This document shows, in pieces, positions 45,201-53,194 of a stretch of 64,000 nt of DNA (positions within the stretch are counted from its first letter, which is position 1; each line of letters opens with the position of its first letter). Origin of the DNA: Pseudomonas siliginis (GTDB lineage Bacteria; Pseudomonadota; Gammaproteobacteria; Pseudomonadales; Pseudomonadaceae). Under the pieces are notes generated by a model. That model did no database searches. It saw nothing but the letters and a program-made list of their open reading frames with translations, and was not told where the DNA came from. Where the stretch lies: NCBI RefSeq assembly GCF_019145195.1, contig NZ_JAHSTW010000001.1, positions 372,001-436,000 on the forward strand, written 5' to 3'. The position numbers and the translations under genes were made by a program.

Positions 45201-45431
45201 TTCGCGTTCATCATGGGTGTGGTGCCACTGGTGTTCTCCAGCGGCGCCGGTGCCGAAATGCGTCACGCCATGGGTGTGGCGGTATTCTCCGGGATGCTCG
45301 GGGTGACCTTCTTCGGTCTGTTGCTGACGCCAGTGTTCTATGTACTGATCCGTAACTTTGTCGAACGCGGCGAGCAGCGCAAAGCAGCCAAGGCGCACAC
45401 TCTTCAAAAGCCACTGGAGGCGCAACAATGA
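42240..45431 (+). CDS. mexF: MexF, RND multidrug efflux transporter (1063 aa)
   Basis: Inner-membrane proton-driven pump of the HAE1 RND family. It has twelve transmembrane helices with two large periplasmic loops. The central helix-4 motif (VLAIGIVVDDAIVVVENVER, with the paired Asp for proton relay) and GLACKNAILIVEFAKD in the second half are present. The length of 1063 residues and gene order match MexF, which exports chloramphenicol, fluoroquinolones and quorum-sensing precursors in P. aeruginosa; substrates here are inferred. It starts 15 nt after mexE, and its TGA overlaps the oprN ATG (ATGA). Confidence 0.96.
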   Translation: MNFSQFFISRPIFAAVLSLLILIAGAISLFQLPISEYPEVVPPTVVVRANFPGANPKVIGETVAAPLEQAITGVENMLYMSSQSTADGKITLTITFALGTDLDNAQVQVQNRVTRTEPKLPEEVTRIGITVDKASPDLTMVVHLTSPDKRYDMLYLSNYAILNIKDELARLGGVGDVQLFGMGDYSLRVWLDPNKTASRNLTATDVVTAIREQNRQVAAGQLGAPPAPTAQSFQLSVNTQGRLVSEEEFENIVIRAGDDGEITRLKDIARIELGSSQYALRSLLNNQPAVAIPIFQRPGSNAIDISNEVRGKMEELKKGFPQGMDYSIVYDPTIFVRGSIEAVVHTLFEALILVVLVVILFLQTWRASIIPLVAVPVSLIGTFAVMHLFGFSLNALSLFGLVLAIGIVVDDAIVVVENVERNIELGLTPVEATKRAMREVTGPIVATALVLCAVFIPAAFISGLTGQFYKQFALTIAISTVISAFNSLTLSPALAAVLLKSHDAPKDRFSKVLDRIFGGWLFRPFNRFFDRASHGYVGTVRRVIRSSGIALLVYAGLMVLTFFGFSSTPTGFVPGQDKQYLVAFAQLPDAASLDRTEDVIKRMSDLALKQPGVESAVAFPGLSINGFTNSPNAGIVFVTLKPFDERKDPSMSAGAIAGALNGQYANIQEAYMAIFPPPPVQGLGTIGGFRLQIEDRGNLGYDELYKETMNIINKSHNVPELAGLFTSYTVNVPQVDAAIDREKAKTHGVAVSDIFDTLQIYLGSLYANDFNRFGRTYQVNVQAEQQFRLESDQIGQLKVRNNKGEMIPLATFIKVSDTSGPDRVMHYNGFITAEINGAAAPGYSSGQAEKAIEKLLKEELPNGMTYEWTDLTYQQILSGNTALFVFPLCVLLAFLVLAAQYESWSLPLAVILIVPMTLLSAITGVIISGGDNNIFTQIGLIVLVGLACKNAILIVEFAKDKQEEGLDPLAAVLEACRLRLRPILMTSFAFIMGVVPLVFSSGAGAEMRHAMGVAVFSGMLGVTFFGLLLTPVFYVLIRNFVERGEQRKAAKAHTLQKPLEAQQ

Positions 45432-46849
45432 GTCTGAAAGTCTTCCTGCCGAGTCTGCTGGTGCTGGCCCTCAGCGCCTGCGCCGTCGGCCCCGACTACA
45501 AGACCCCAGCTACGGAGGCGGCCAATATCACGACCGCCACCGACGGCGCCGCCGGGCAAAAGAACTTCGACCGTTCGAAATTCGAAGGCATCTGGTGGCA
45601 GCAATTCGACGATCCGACCCTCAACCAGTTGGTGACGCAGTCGCTGCAAGGCAACCGTGAACTGCGCGTGGCGTTCGCCCGCTGGAAAGCCGCTCGGGCG
45701 ATCCGCGACGACGCCAGCAACGACGCGATGCCGACCATCACCAGCCGCGCCAGCAGTGACTTGGGCAAGGGCCAGATTCCCGGCCAGACCACCGACCGGG
45801 TCAATAGCGAGCGCTATGACCTCGGTCTGGACATGGCCTGGGAGCTCGACCTGTTCGGCCGCATCCAGCGCAATCTGGAAGCCAGTGATGCCGACCAGCA
45901 GGCGGCCGAAGCCGATCTGTATCAGCTGCAAGTCACCATGATTGCCGAACTCGTCGACGCTTACGGTCAACTGCGCGGTGCCCAACTGCGTGAAAAGATC
46001 GCCGTGGCCAACCTGAACAACCAGCAGGAGTCGCGCAAGATCACCATCAGCCTGCGTGACGCCGGTGTCGGTGATCAGCTTGATGTCGAGCGCGCCGATG
46101 CGCGTCTGGCCAACGTCGAAGCCACCGTGCCGCAGTTGCAGGCGGAACAGGTTCGGCAGAAAAACCGTATCGCCACCCTGCTCGGCGAACGCCCGGACAA
46201 GCTGACCGTCGACCTAAGCCCGAAAGATCTGCCGGCCATCGCCAAGGCGCTGCCGATCGGTGATCCGGGTGAACTGCTGCAACGTCGTCCGGACATCCTC
46301 AGCGCCGAGCGGCAATTGGCTTCGGCCACTGCGCGCATCGGCGTGGCCAAGGCCGATCTGTTCCCCCGGGTCAGCCTCAGCGGCTTCCTCGGCTGGACCG
46401 CCGGACGTGGCTCGCAGATCGGTTCCTCGGCAGCCAACGCCTGGGCACTCGGCCCGAGCATCACCTGGGCGGCATTTGACCTCGGCAGCGTCCGCGCCCG
46501 TTTGCGCGGTGCCGATGCTGACGCCGAAGGCGCGCTGGCCAACTACGAGCAACAGGTGCTGCTGGCGCTGGAAGAGTCGGAAAACGCCTTCAGCGATTAC
46601 GGCAAGCGTCAGCAACGTTTGATCTCGCTGATCCGTCAGAGCGAATCGAGTCGCAAGGCCGCTGATCTGGCAGAAATCCGTTATCGCGAAGGCACCACCG
46701 ATTTCCTCGTCCTGCTCGACGCCCAACGTGAGCGCCTGAACGCCGAAGACAGTCAGGCACAGGCCGAAGTCGAGCTGTATCGCGGCATCGTCGCGATATA
46801 CAAGGCCCTCGGCGGTGGCTGGCAACCGGAGACGGTCGCCAGCAAGTAA
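45428..46849 (+). CDS. oprN: OprN, outer-membrane channel of the MexEF-OprN pump (473 aa)
   Basis: TolC-like outer-membrane lipoprotein of the NodT family. The lipobox LSAC has Cys near residue 18, followed by AVGPDYKTP, the usual start of pseudomonad Opr proteins. The two repeats typical of the family follow (LNQLVTQSLQGNRELRVAFARWKAAR and ERQLASATARIGVAKADLFPRVSLSG). Its start overlaps the mexF stop by 4 nt. A strong terminator follows 49 nt later. Confidence 0.95.
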   Translation: MSLKVFLPSLLVLALSACAVGPDYKTPATEAANITTATDGAAGQKNFDRSKFEGIWWQQFDDPTLNQLVTQSLQGNRELRVAFARWKAARAIRDDASNDAMPTITSRASSDLGKGQIPGQTTDRVNSERYDLGLDMAWELDLFGRIQRNLEASDADQQAAEADLYQLQVTMIAELVDAYGQLRGAQLREKIAVANLNNQQESRKITISLRDAGVGDQLDVERADARLANVEATVPQLQAEQVRQKNRIATLLGERPDKLTVDLSPKDLPAIAKALPIGDPGELLQRRPDILSAERQLASATARIGVAKADLFPRVSLSGFLGWTAGRGSQIGSSAANAWALGPSITWAAFDLGSVRARLRGADADAEGALANYEQQVLLALEESENAFSDYGKRQQRLISLIRQSESSRKAADLAEIRYREGTTDFLVLLDAQRERLNAEDSQAQAEVELYRGIVAIYKALGGGWQPETVASK

Positions 46850-46898
46850 AGGTTGTTAAAGAGCTCCTTTGGTTGGCCGCAACCAACCAAATTTTTTG

Positions 46899-46930
46899 CC
46901 CCGCGTATCATTCGGTCGCGGGGTTTTTTT
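46899..46930 (+). terminator. intrinsic terminator of mexEF-oprN
   Basis: CCCCGCG, 11-nt loop, CGCGGGG followed by seven T residues. Confidence 0.93.
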
Positions 46931-46956
46931 ATGCCTTTCTGCAGCACTGGGTTTCT

Positions 46957-47045
46957 TGTGGGAGCGAGCCTGCTCGCGAAAGCGTCAGGTCAGACATATC
47001 AGCGGTGGCTGATAATCCGCCTTCGCGAGCAGGCTCGCTCCCACA
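46957..47045. repeat. REP-like inverted repeat pair
   Basis: Perfect 24-nt arms at 46957-46980 and 47022-47045, identical in sequence to the pair at 5268-5357. It lies between the converging oprN and HlyD-type genes. Confidence 0.93.
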
Positions 47046-47050
47046 GCGGA

Positions 47051-48001
47051 TCAGCGGTGATCCTCCAGGATAGTGACGGTGGCGGTGGTACCGGCGCGCA
47101 GGCGATTCTTGCCGGCAAAGTCACCATCAATCCCAATGCGCACCGGCACCCGTTGCGCCAGTTTCACCCAGGTGTAACTCGGGTTGATGTTCGCCAGCAG
47201 TCGACTTCCAGGTGCGTTTTCGCGGTCGGCAATGGCGAAGGCGATGCTTTCTACCGTGCCGCCGAAACGCTCACCGCTCATCAATTGAATGCGTACCCGA
47301 TCACCCTCCCCGATTCGCGGCAACTTGGTTTCCTCGAAATAACCGCTGACATAGAACGAATCGCTGTCGACCAGCGCCAGCAGCGCACCGCCTGCCTGTG
47401 CATAGTCACCCTGGCGGGTCAGCAGGTTGGTCACGTAACCGCTCACTGGCGATTCGACGCGGGTGCGCTGCAAGTCCAGTTCGGCTTGGGTCAGCGCGGC
47501 AATTGCCAGTTGCACATTGGCTTCGGCCAGCCCGAGGTTGGCCTGATTGCGCAACAGATCGGCCTGGGCAACCGCTACGTCGGTACTGGCCTTCTCCCAT
47601 TCTTCACCGGAAATCGCGAAGCCCTGTTTCAGCGTGCGGCGCCGGCGCTCCTCGCTTTGACGTTGTTTGAGCAACGCCTCACTGGCGACGATTGCCGCTT
47701 GCGATTGCCCCAGCGAGGCCTTGGACACTTCCACCGAACGCCGGGCGTGCTCGACCGCCAGTTGATAGCGCGCCGGATCGATCTCCAGCAACAACTGGCC
47801 CTTGTCGACATGCTGGTTGTCCTGCACTGCCAGTTTGACGATTCGCCCCGAAACATCCGCCGACAGCGTCACCACATCCGCCCTCACCCGAGCATCCCGT
47901 GTCCACGGCGCGCGGGTGTAATACTCCCAGGCGAACCAGCCGAGGACGATCGCCAGGATCACCACTGCCACGGTCATCATTCGTGCAACTAGTGCTTTCA
48001 A
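47051..48001 (-). CDS. HlyD-family efflux periplasmic adaptor, AaeA/EmrA-like (316 aa)
   Basis: Membrane-fusion protein with a single N-terminal anchor (MMTVAVVILAIVLGWFAWEYY). A short lipoyl domain (VTLSADVSGRIVKLAVQDNQHVDKGQLLLEIDPARY), a coiled-coil hairpin (residues about 85-185) and the second lipoyl half follow (VESPVSGYVTNLLTRQGDYAQAGGALLALVD). It works with the FUSC and DUF1656 proteins encoded just upstream, as AaeA does with AaeB and AaeX, to export aromatic acids or similar compounds. The start lies 4 nt after the DUF1656 stop. Confidence 0.93.
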   Translation of the reverse strand: MKALVARMMTVAVVILAIVLGWFAWEYYTRAPWTRDARVRADVVTLSADVSGRIVKLAVQDNQHVDKGQLLLEIDPARYQLAVEHARRSVEVSKASLGQSQAAIVASEALLKQRQSEERRRRTLKQGFAISGEEWEKASTDVAVAQADLLRNQANLGLAEANVQLAIAALTQAELDLQRTRVESPVSGYVTNLLTRQGDYAQAGGALLALVDSDSFYVSGYFEETKLPRIGEGDRVRIQLMSGERFGGTVESIAFAIADRENAPGSRLLANINPSYTWVKLAQRVPVRIGIDGDFAGKNRLRAGTTATVTILEDHR

Positions 48002-48005
48002 GACA

Positions 48006-48206
48006 TCAGGCTCCCATCAACAGAATCAGCGTGGCGCAGACACAGGCATACAGTGCGCCTTCGAACAGTGCTTCATGCCACACCAGGCGCAGCACGCCGA
48101 GGCGCCGCAGACACCAGTCCAGCAACATGAAGATCGGAATCGCCAGTAACAGTGCCTGGGCAATCGGCGGCAGATAAACCCCGCCAATTTCGAAATCAAT
48201 GGGCAA
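48006..48206 (-). CDS. DUF1656 small membrane protein, AaeX-like (66 aa), TTG start
   Basis: Small two-helix inner-membrane protein found in aae-type efflux operons. The family start FEIGGVYLPP is visible directly after the proposed initiator, followed by ALLLAIPIFMLLDW and ALYACVCATLILLMGA. No ATG exists at the expected place; TTG at 48206 with GGAG 9 nt upstream is the best choice and overlaps the 3' end of the FUSC gene by 11 nt. A longer reading to 48275 would add non-family residues. Confidence 0.85.
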   Translation of the reverse strand: MPIDFEIGGVYLPPIAQALLLAIPIFMLLDWCLRRLGVLRLVWHEALFEGALYACVCATLILLMGA

Positions 48207-50331
48207 GTTGCGGTTCTCCTTCCAGGCCTTGAGGTTGCAAATAATCGCCGTGCCGCTCAAGGAACGACACCACAATCAGCAGCGCCACACGCATGCGAAA
48301 CACCGACCAAAGATGTTCATGACTGGCGGCGTGCAGCTCGTCCAGCTCATCTCCGAGTTGGTGCAACGTGGCCAGCAAGGCTGCGAGTTGCACATCATCG
48401 CGTCCGGCAACCAGGCGGCCGGTCTTGCGTAGCGCCGACGCAAGGCGTTGGACGAACGCATCGGTGAGCAACCCATTGTTCTGCGCCTGCTGCCTCAGTT
48501 GATGCATGGCCACACCCAGCGCTACGCAAGCCAGACTGATTTCGTACAAGCGCTGCATGGCGCGATCGTTCGCCGCTGGCAGCAGGCCGAGCATGCTCGT
48601 CAGGCGATCGGTCATCCGACTCTCGAAAGCGAATTGTTGTTCATCGGTCGCAGGCATTTTGCTCAGCTGGTACACCTGCTCCCGCGCTTCGCCGTACAGG
48701 CGGCGGATGCGCAAGCCCGGGCGGAACGGGAAGATCAGCGCATAAACGATCAGGGCCAGCATCGCTGCGCTGACGTAGGCGCCGGCGAATTCGAACCATT
48801 GAATCGCTGTGTTCTGCCCAGTGCCGGTATTTTGCGGTCCGAGCATGAGAAAACTGGACAGGCCAAGGCCCATGCCGATACCGGCGGTGGCCGGACTGGA
48901 AATGCCCACAGCAATGGCATACAGCAGCGGCGCCAGCAGCAAGGCCAGCAGCTCGAAATCACTGATCGCCGGCACCAGCATGAATTGATAGAACGCCGAC
49001 ACCACCAGCGCCAGACCCAAGCCTCGCGCATAGCTTTGCGCAGCCATCAGCGGACGCGGAAAAGTCGCCATCAGCGAGCAGAGAATTCCCACCAGAATCA
49101 TTCCGCCGCGCGCGCCATCCCACGCCGTTTCGATCCAGATCAACCCGCTGACCAACAGCGCGGTAAAGGCGCGAATGGCGTTCATCGAGGCCAGGGTGAA
49201 ATCCAGATGCAACGGACTGCTCTGCCCGCGATAGAGGCAACTGGCCGGGCGCCCTTCCTGAATGGCGTCGCTCAGTTCGAGAATCTGCTCCAGTTGCTGC
49301 AACAGGCGCGCCTGCTCCCAACGTAGCGCCCAGGCCAGTGAACGCAGGGTCGCGCTCATGTTCTCGGTCTGCTGCTCGGCCTTGTACGCCAACGCTTCGA
49401 ACTGTTGCTGCAAGGTCACGAAACGTTGCCGATCGGCGCCAGACAGCGCGCGGCCCTGTTGCGCCAGTTGCTCAAGCAACGCCAGTTCCTCGGCCCGCAG
49501 CTGCTGCACCTCCAGCGGCAGATCGCCCTCCCAGCGTTCGATGAGCAATTCGCGCTGATGCCGTAGCGCGGTCAGTCGCGACGTCAGCAGCATCAGTTGA
49601 TTGCCCAGCAGCAACACCAGATTGTCGGCATCGCGCAAACGTGGGGCATCGAAATACAAATGGCGCCGCAACCCCTCCAGTGCGCTGATCTCGCCGAGCA
49701 GTTGCATCTGCCGACGCTGGAAATCGGCCTCGCTTTCTTCCGTGCGAAGCACTTCGGCGGCGTGGTTGGCGGCCAGTTTGATCACCTGATCGATTTTGGC
49801 GAAATAACCTTTGGCCACTGCTTCAGGCCGGGCGGTGAGCAGGCTCACCACGCACACGCAGGCAACGGCCAGCAGGGTTTCGGTGACGCGGGTGACCGCT
49901 AGCAAAAACGTCCCTTCCTGATCCGGAATCGCCAGCAAGGCCACCACCACTGCGGTGTAGCCACTGAGCACGAACGCCTGGGAACTGGTGTAGCGCAGCA
50001 AGGTGCCGCCCGCTGTGCACAGCGCCAGCCACAACGCCAATGTCGTGATGAACGGCAGCGGCGCCTGAGGGAAAATCGCCATGATCAGCACCGCCACCGC
50101 GGCACCCACGGTGGTGCCGATCACCTGGCCGAAACTGCGCGCCAGGGCCATCCCTGCCAATGGCTGACTGACAATCACCACAGCCATGATCGACCACTTC
50201 GGTTGTTCGAGATCGAAAATGAACGCCAGATATAGGGTCAACAGCCCGGCGGCGATGGTCCGCAGGGCAAACAGCAGAACAGCCTGACCGGGATGGATCA
50301 AAGCCTTGAAATAAGCGAACAGCGCTGGCAT
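48196..50331 (-). CDS. FUSC-family inner-membrane efflux protein, AaeB-like (711 aa)
   Basis: Aromatic acid or fusaric acid exporter component. Two membrane bundles (residues about 20-160 and 380-520) are separated by soluble helical regions, the FUSC layout. The N-terminal bundle begins ALRTIAAGLLTLYLAFIFDLEQPKWSIMAVVIVSQP, a family hallmark. The start at 50331 (MPALFAYF) has GAGAG 5-6 nt upstream; the frame is open to 50430 with another ATG at 50370 but no better signal. It is first gene of the FUSC-DUF1656-HlyD operon. Substrate not deducible. Confidence 0.92.
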   Translation of the reverse strand: MPALFAYFKALIHPGQAVLLFALRTIAAGLLTLYLAFIFDLEQPKWSIMAVVIVSQPLAGMALARSFGQVIGTTVGAAVAVLIMAIFPQAPLPFITTLALWLALCTAGGTLLRYTSSQAFVLSGYTAVVVALLAIPDQEGTFLLAVTRVTETLLAVACVCVVSLLTARPEAVAKGYFAKIDQVIKLAANHAAEVLRTEESEADFQRRQMQLLGEISALEGLRRHLYFDAPRLRDADNLVLLLGNQLMLLTSRLTALRHQRELLIERWEGDLPLEVQQLRAEELALLEQLAQQGRALSGADRQRFVTLQQQFEALAYKAEQQTENMSATLRSLAWALRWEQARLLQQLEQILELSDAIQEGRPASCLYRGQSSPLHLDFTLASMNAIRAFTALLVSGLIWIETAWDGARGGMILVGILCSLMATFPRPLMAAQSYARGLGLALVVSAFYQFMLVPAISDFELLALLLAPLLYAIAVGISSPATAGIGMGLGLSSFLMLGPQNTGTGQNTAIQWFEFAGAYVSAAMLALIVYALIFPFRPGLRIRRLYGEAREQVYQLSKMPATDEQQFAFESRMTDRLTSMLGLLPAANDRAMQRLYEISLACVALGVAMHQLRQQAQNNGLLTDAFVQRLASALRKTGRLVAGRDDVQLAALLATLHQLGDELDELHAASHEHLWSVFRMRVALLIVVSFLERHGDYLQPQGLEGEPQLAH

Positions 50332-50502
50332 GGGCACTCTCTTTAAAACGACTTCTGCAAGCGTAGACATTGCAGCAAAAGCCTGACGGATTTCACAGTC
50401 GACACGTGTTGTAGGACGATTCGCCGGCAACGGTTTGACTCACGCGCCAAGCTGAACGAAGCTTGCCGCTCTGCTCAAGTTCGAAGCTTTCGGAAACCCC
50501 GC

Positions 50503-51558
50503 ATGACTCAGTCCCGCCGCAACCTGCTGATCGGCCTAGGCCTCGTACTGATCCTCGGCGTCGTCTGGCTGTCATGGCGCAGCAGCACTCCGACCATCCC
50601 CGATGCTATCAAACATGGCTACAGCGAAGCGCTGAACGCCGCGCGCACCGGTGAACCCGGAGCGGCGCGCCAGTTGTACCAGCAATTGGGCCGCCCGGAC
50701 ATCTCGGTCAAACGCCGGGTCTGGCTGCACGGCGAGCTGCCCAACTACCCCAGCCCGCAGGCCTTGAAACTGGCTGACATCGACCTGCATCACGAAGCGC
50801 CGCAAGTGCGCGTCGCAGCGATCAAAAGCATCGTCGGTCTGGTGCCCGGCGGGCAACGCAGTCTGCTGCTCGGACCGTTGCTCGATGATGAAGAACAAAC
50901 TGTCCGTTTTGCCGCGATCAACGCCCTGCTCGGCCTGGCCCCGGACGAGCTCGGTCTGTATTTCGCACCGCTACAGCAGGCCATCGACGGCTGGCAACAG
51001 ACCTTGGAAAGCCAGCCGGAAAGCGCCGCCAACCATGCGCAACTGGCCCGTCTCTATATCCACAACGCCGAATACAAACAGGCCCAACAGGCGTTGGACA
51101 ATACCTTGCGTCTGGAACCGGGCAACCTGCCAGCGCTGGTCATGCAGATCGATGTGCTCGACCGCCAGGGCCAGAGCGATGCCGCTCGCCAGTTGCTTGC
51201 CCGCCAGCTCAAGGCGCAGCCCGATTCGGCCTATCTGCAACATGCCCTCGGCCTGTGGCTGCTGCACCACGGCCAGCGCGAATACGCCCTGCTCGGCCTG
51301 TCCAAAGCGGTCGAGCTGGAGCCGGACAACAAGGATTATCGCTACGACCTCGCCACTACGCTGCACAGCGCGGAAGAACTGGAAGCGGCGCAAAAACAGC
51401 TGCAGGAAATCGTCCAGCGCCACCCCGCCGACCGCAAGGCACGGGTGTTGCTGATCAACTACTGGAAGGAAAGCGGCCAACTGCAGAATGTGCAGATCCT
51501 GTTGGCGCAACTGGAGCAACTGAATCCGGACGACCCGGCCTTGCAGCAAGGTCTTTAA
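50503..51558 (+). CDS. tetratricopeptide-repeat membrane-anchored protein (351 aa)
   Basis: One N-terminal transmembrane anchor (LLIGLGLVLILGVVWLSW, residues 8-25). A HEAT-like segment follows at residues about 85-150 (VRVAAIKSIVGLVPGGQRSLLLGPLLDDEEQTVRFAAINALLGLAP), then several TPR units from about 170 to the end (ANHAQLARLYIHNAEYKQAQQALDNTLRLEPGN, AYLQHALGLWLLHHGQREYALLGLSKAVELEPDN). Likely a periplasmic protein-interaction scaffold similar to cytochrome c-type biogenesis or NrfG-like TPR proteins; no partner is adjacent. Confidence 0.88.
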   Translation: MTQSRRNLLIGLGLVLILGVVWLSWRSSTPTIPDAIKHGYSEALNAARTGEPGAARQLYQQLGRPDISVKRRVWLHGELPNYPSPQALKLADIDLHHEAPQVRVAAIKSIVGLVPGGQRSLLLGPLLDDEEQTVRFAAINALLGLAPDELGLYFAPLQQAIDGWQQTLESQPESAANHAQLARLYIHNAEYKQAQQALDNTLRLEPGNLPALVMQIDVLDRQGQSDAARQLLARQLKAQPDSAYLQHALGLWLLHHGQREYALLGLSKAVELEPDNKDYRYDLATTLHSAEELEAAQKQLQEIVQRHPADRKARVLLINYWKESGQLQNVQILLAQLEQLNPDDPALQQGL

Positions 51559-51691
51559 TCCATTCAAGGCGGGATCAATTGGCCGCCCGTCAAAAGAAAA
51601 AGCGGAACCGTGAACACGCCGTGAGGTCAAGTTACTCAGGCGGCTCACTCTAGCCAGCCGCCGGATTACCCTAGTCATAAGAGGGCGTTTT

Positions 51692-53194
51692 TTGACTACA
51701 TCAAACGAGTTGATCAGTGCAAAGGCCGCCGTCGGCATTGTAGGTCTGGATGACATCCTTGCCGGTGGCTTGTCTCGCGGCCATGTGTTTTTGCTGGAGG
51801 GGGAACCCGGGACCGGCAAAACCACGGTGGCGTTGCATTTCCTGCGCGCCGGTGCGCTGGCCGGGGAACGCTGCCTGTACATCACTCTCTCGGAAACCGA
51901 GAAAGAACTGCGTCAAGGTGCGCTCTCCCACGGTTGGGAGCTGAACGAAAACATCAAGATCTTCGAGCTGACACCGCCGGAAAGCCTGCTCAATGCCGAA
52001 CACCAGCAAAGTCTGCTGTATTCCTCGGACCTTGAACTGGGCGAGGCGACCAGGCAGATTTTCGAAGTGGTCGAACGCTTCAAACCGACCCGCGTAGTGC
52101 TCGACAGTCTTTCGGAGATCCGTCTGCTGGCGCAGAGCTCGTTGCGCTATCGTCGGCAGATTCTGGCGATCAAGCATTACTTCGTGCGCTACGACGCCAC
52201 CGTCCTGCTGCTCGACGACCTGACCACCGAGTCCCTCGATAAGACCGTGCACAGTGTCGCCCACGGCGTGATTCGTCTTGAAGAGCTGACACCGAGCTAC
52301 GGCGCCGAGCGTCGTCGGGTACGAGTGGTCAAATATCGCGGGCAGAAATACCGTGGCGGTTTCCACGACTTCACCATCATGGGCGACGGCGTCCATGTTT
52401 TTCCACGCCTGGTAGCGGCGGAACATCGCGGCGACTACCCACGTCTGCAGCTGTCCAGCGGCATACCGCAAATGGACGCCCTGCTCGGCGGCGGCATCGA
52501 GACCGGCTCCAGCACGCTGATTCTCGGCCCGGCCGGTACCGGTAAATCGCTGATCTCAATGATCTTCGCCGCCGCAGCGGTGGCCCGAGGCGAAAAAGCC
52601 GCGCTGTTCATTTTCGATGAAGAGCTGGGCCTGCTGTTCGAACGCATGCGTCATCTCGGTATCGACCTCAAAGCCTTGCAGGCCACCGGTAATCTGCTGA
52701 TCGAACAAGTAGACGCCGCCGAATTGTCTCCCGGTGAGTTGTCCCATCGCGTGCGCCGTTGCGTCGATGAGCTGGGTATCAAAACCGTGGTGATCGACAG
52801 CATCAACGGCTATCAAGCGGCGATGCCGGAAGAAAACGCGCTGGTGCTGCACATGCACGAGCTGCTGCTGTACCTTAACCGCAAAGGCGCGGCCACCTTC
52901 ATGACGGTCGCCCAGCACGGTCTGGTGGGCGATATGCAGGCGCCGGTCGATATCACTTACCTGGCCGACACGGTGATTCTGTTGCGCTACTTCGAAGCCC
53001 TCGGCAAAGTCCGCCGGGCGATCTCGATTATCAAGAAACGCACCGGCAACCACGAGTCGACCATCCGTGAATACCGGATCTCCTCGCGTGGCATGACCAT
53101 CGGCCAACCGCTGGAATCCTTCCAGGGCGTGCTGCGTGGCGTGCCGACCTACATGGGAGCGAGCAATCCATTGCTTGAGGATGAAAGCTTGTGA
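51692..53194 (+). CDS. KaiC-like double-ATPase signalling protein (500 aa), TTG start
   Basis: RecA-type ATPase with two KaiC domains. Domain 1 has Walker A EGEPGTGKTT (residues about 36-45) and Walker B RVVLDSL; domain 2 has LGPAGTGKS (about 277-285) and VVIDSING. The cyanobacterial KaiC autophosphorylation Ser-Thr pair is not evident. TTG at 51692 with AGAGGG 6 nt upstream is the only start that fits domain 1. Its stop overlaps the GTG of the following hybrid kinase, so both are translationally coupled, a pairing known in non-photosynthetic bacteria with stress or motility outputs. Circadian function is not implied. Confidence 0.92.
   Translation: MTTSNELISAKAAVGIVGLDDILAGGLSRGHVFLLEGEPGTGKTTVALHFLRAGALAGERCLYITLSETEKELRQGALSHGWELNENIKIFELTPPESLLNAEHQQSLLYSSDLELGEATRQIFEVVERFKPTRVVLDSLSEIRLLAQSSLRYRRQILAIKHYFVRYDATVLLLDDLTTESLDKTVHSVAHGVIRLEELTPSYGAERRRVRVVKYRGQKYRGGFHDFTIMGDGVHVFPRLVAAEHRGDYPRLQLSSGIPQMDALLGGGIETGSSTLILGPAGTGKSLISMIFAAAAVARGEKAALFIFDEELGLLFERMRHLGIDLKALQATGNLLIEQVDAAELSPGELSHRVRRCVDELGIKTVVIDSINGYQAAMPEENALVLHMHELLLYLNRKGAATFMTVAQHGLVGDMQAPVDITYLADTVILLRYFEALGKVRRAISIIKKRTGNHESTIREYRISSRGMTIGQPLESFQGVLRGVPTYMGASNPLLEDESL

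Noticed and set aside
43056..45428. Minus-strand open frame of 790 codons opposite mexF
   Set aside because: Composition is biased to His, Gln, Arg and Val, as expected for the antisense of a membrane protein gene; mexF is firmly identified on the plus strand.
3195..47045. CRISPR-like array from the recurring 24-nt repeats
   Set aside because: The copies are paired inverted repeats at scattered intergenic sites, with no regular spacers and no cas genes; they fit REP elements.
51692..53194. Circadian clock system based on the KaiC-like gene
   Set aside because: KaiA and KaiB genes are absent here and the phosphorylation Ser-Thr pair is not evident, so only a KaiC-like ATPase role is claimed.
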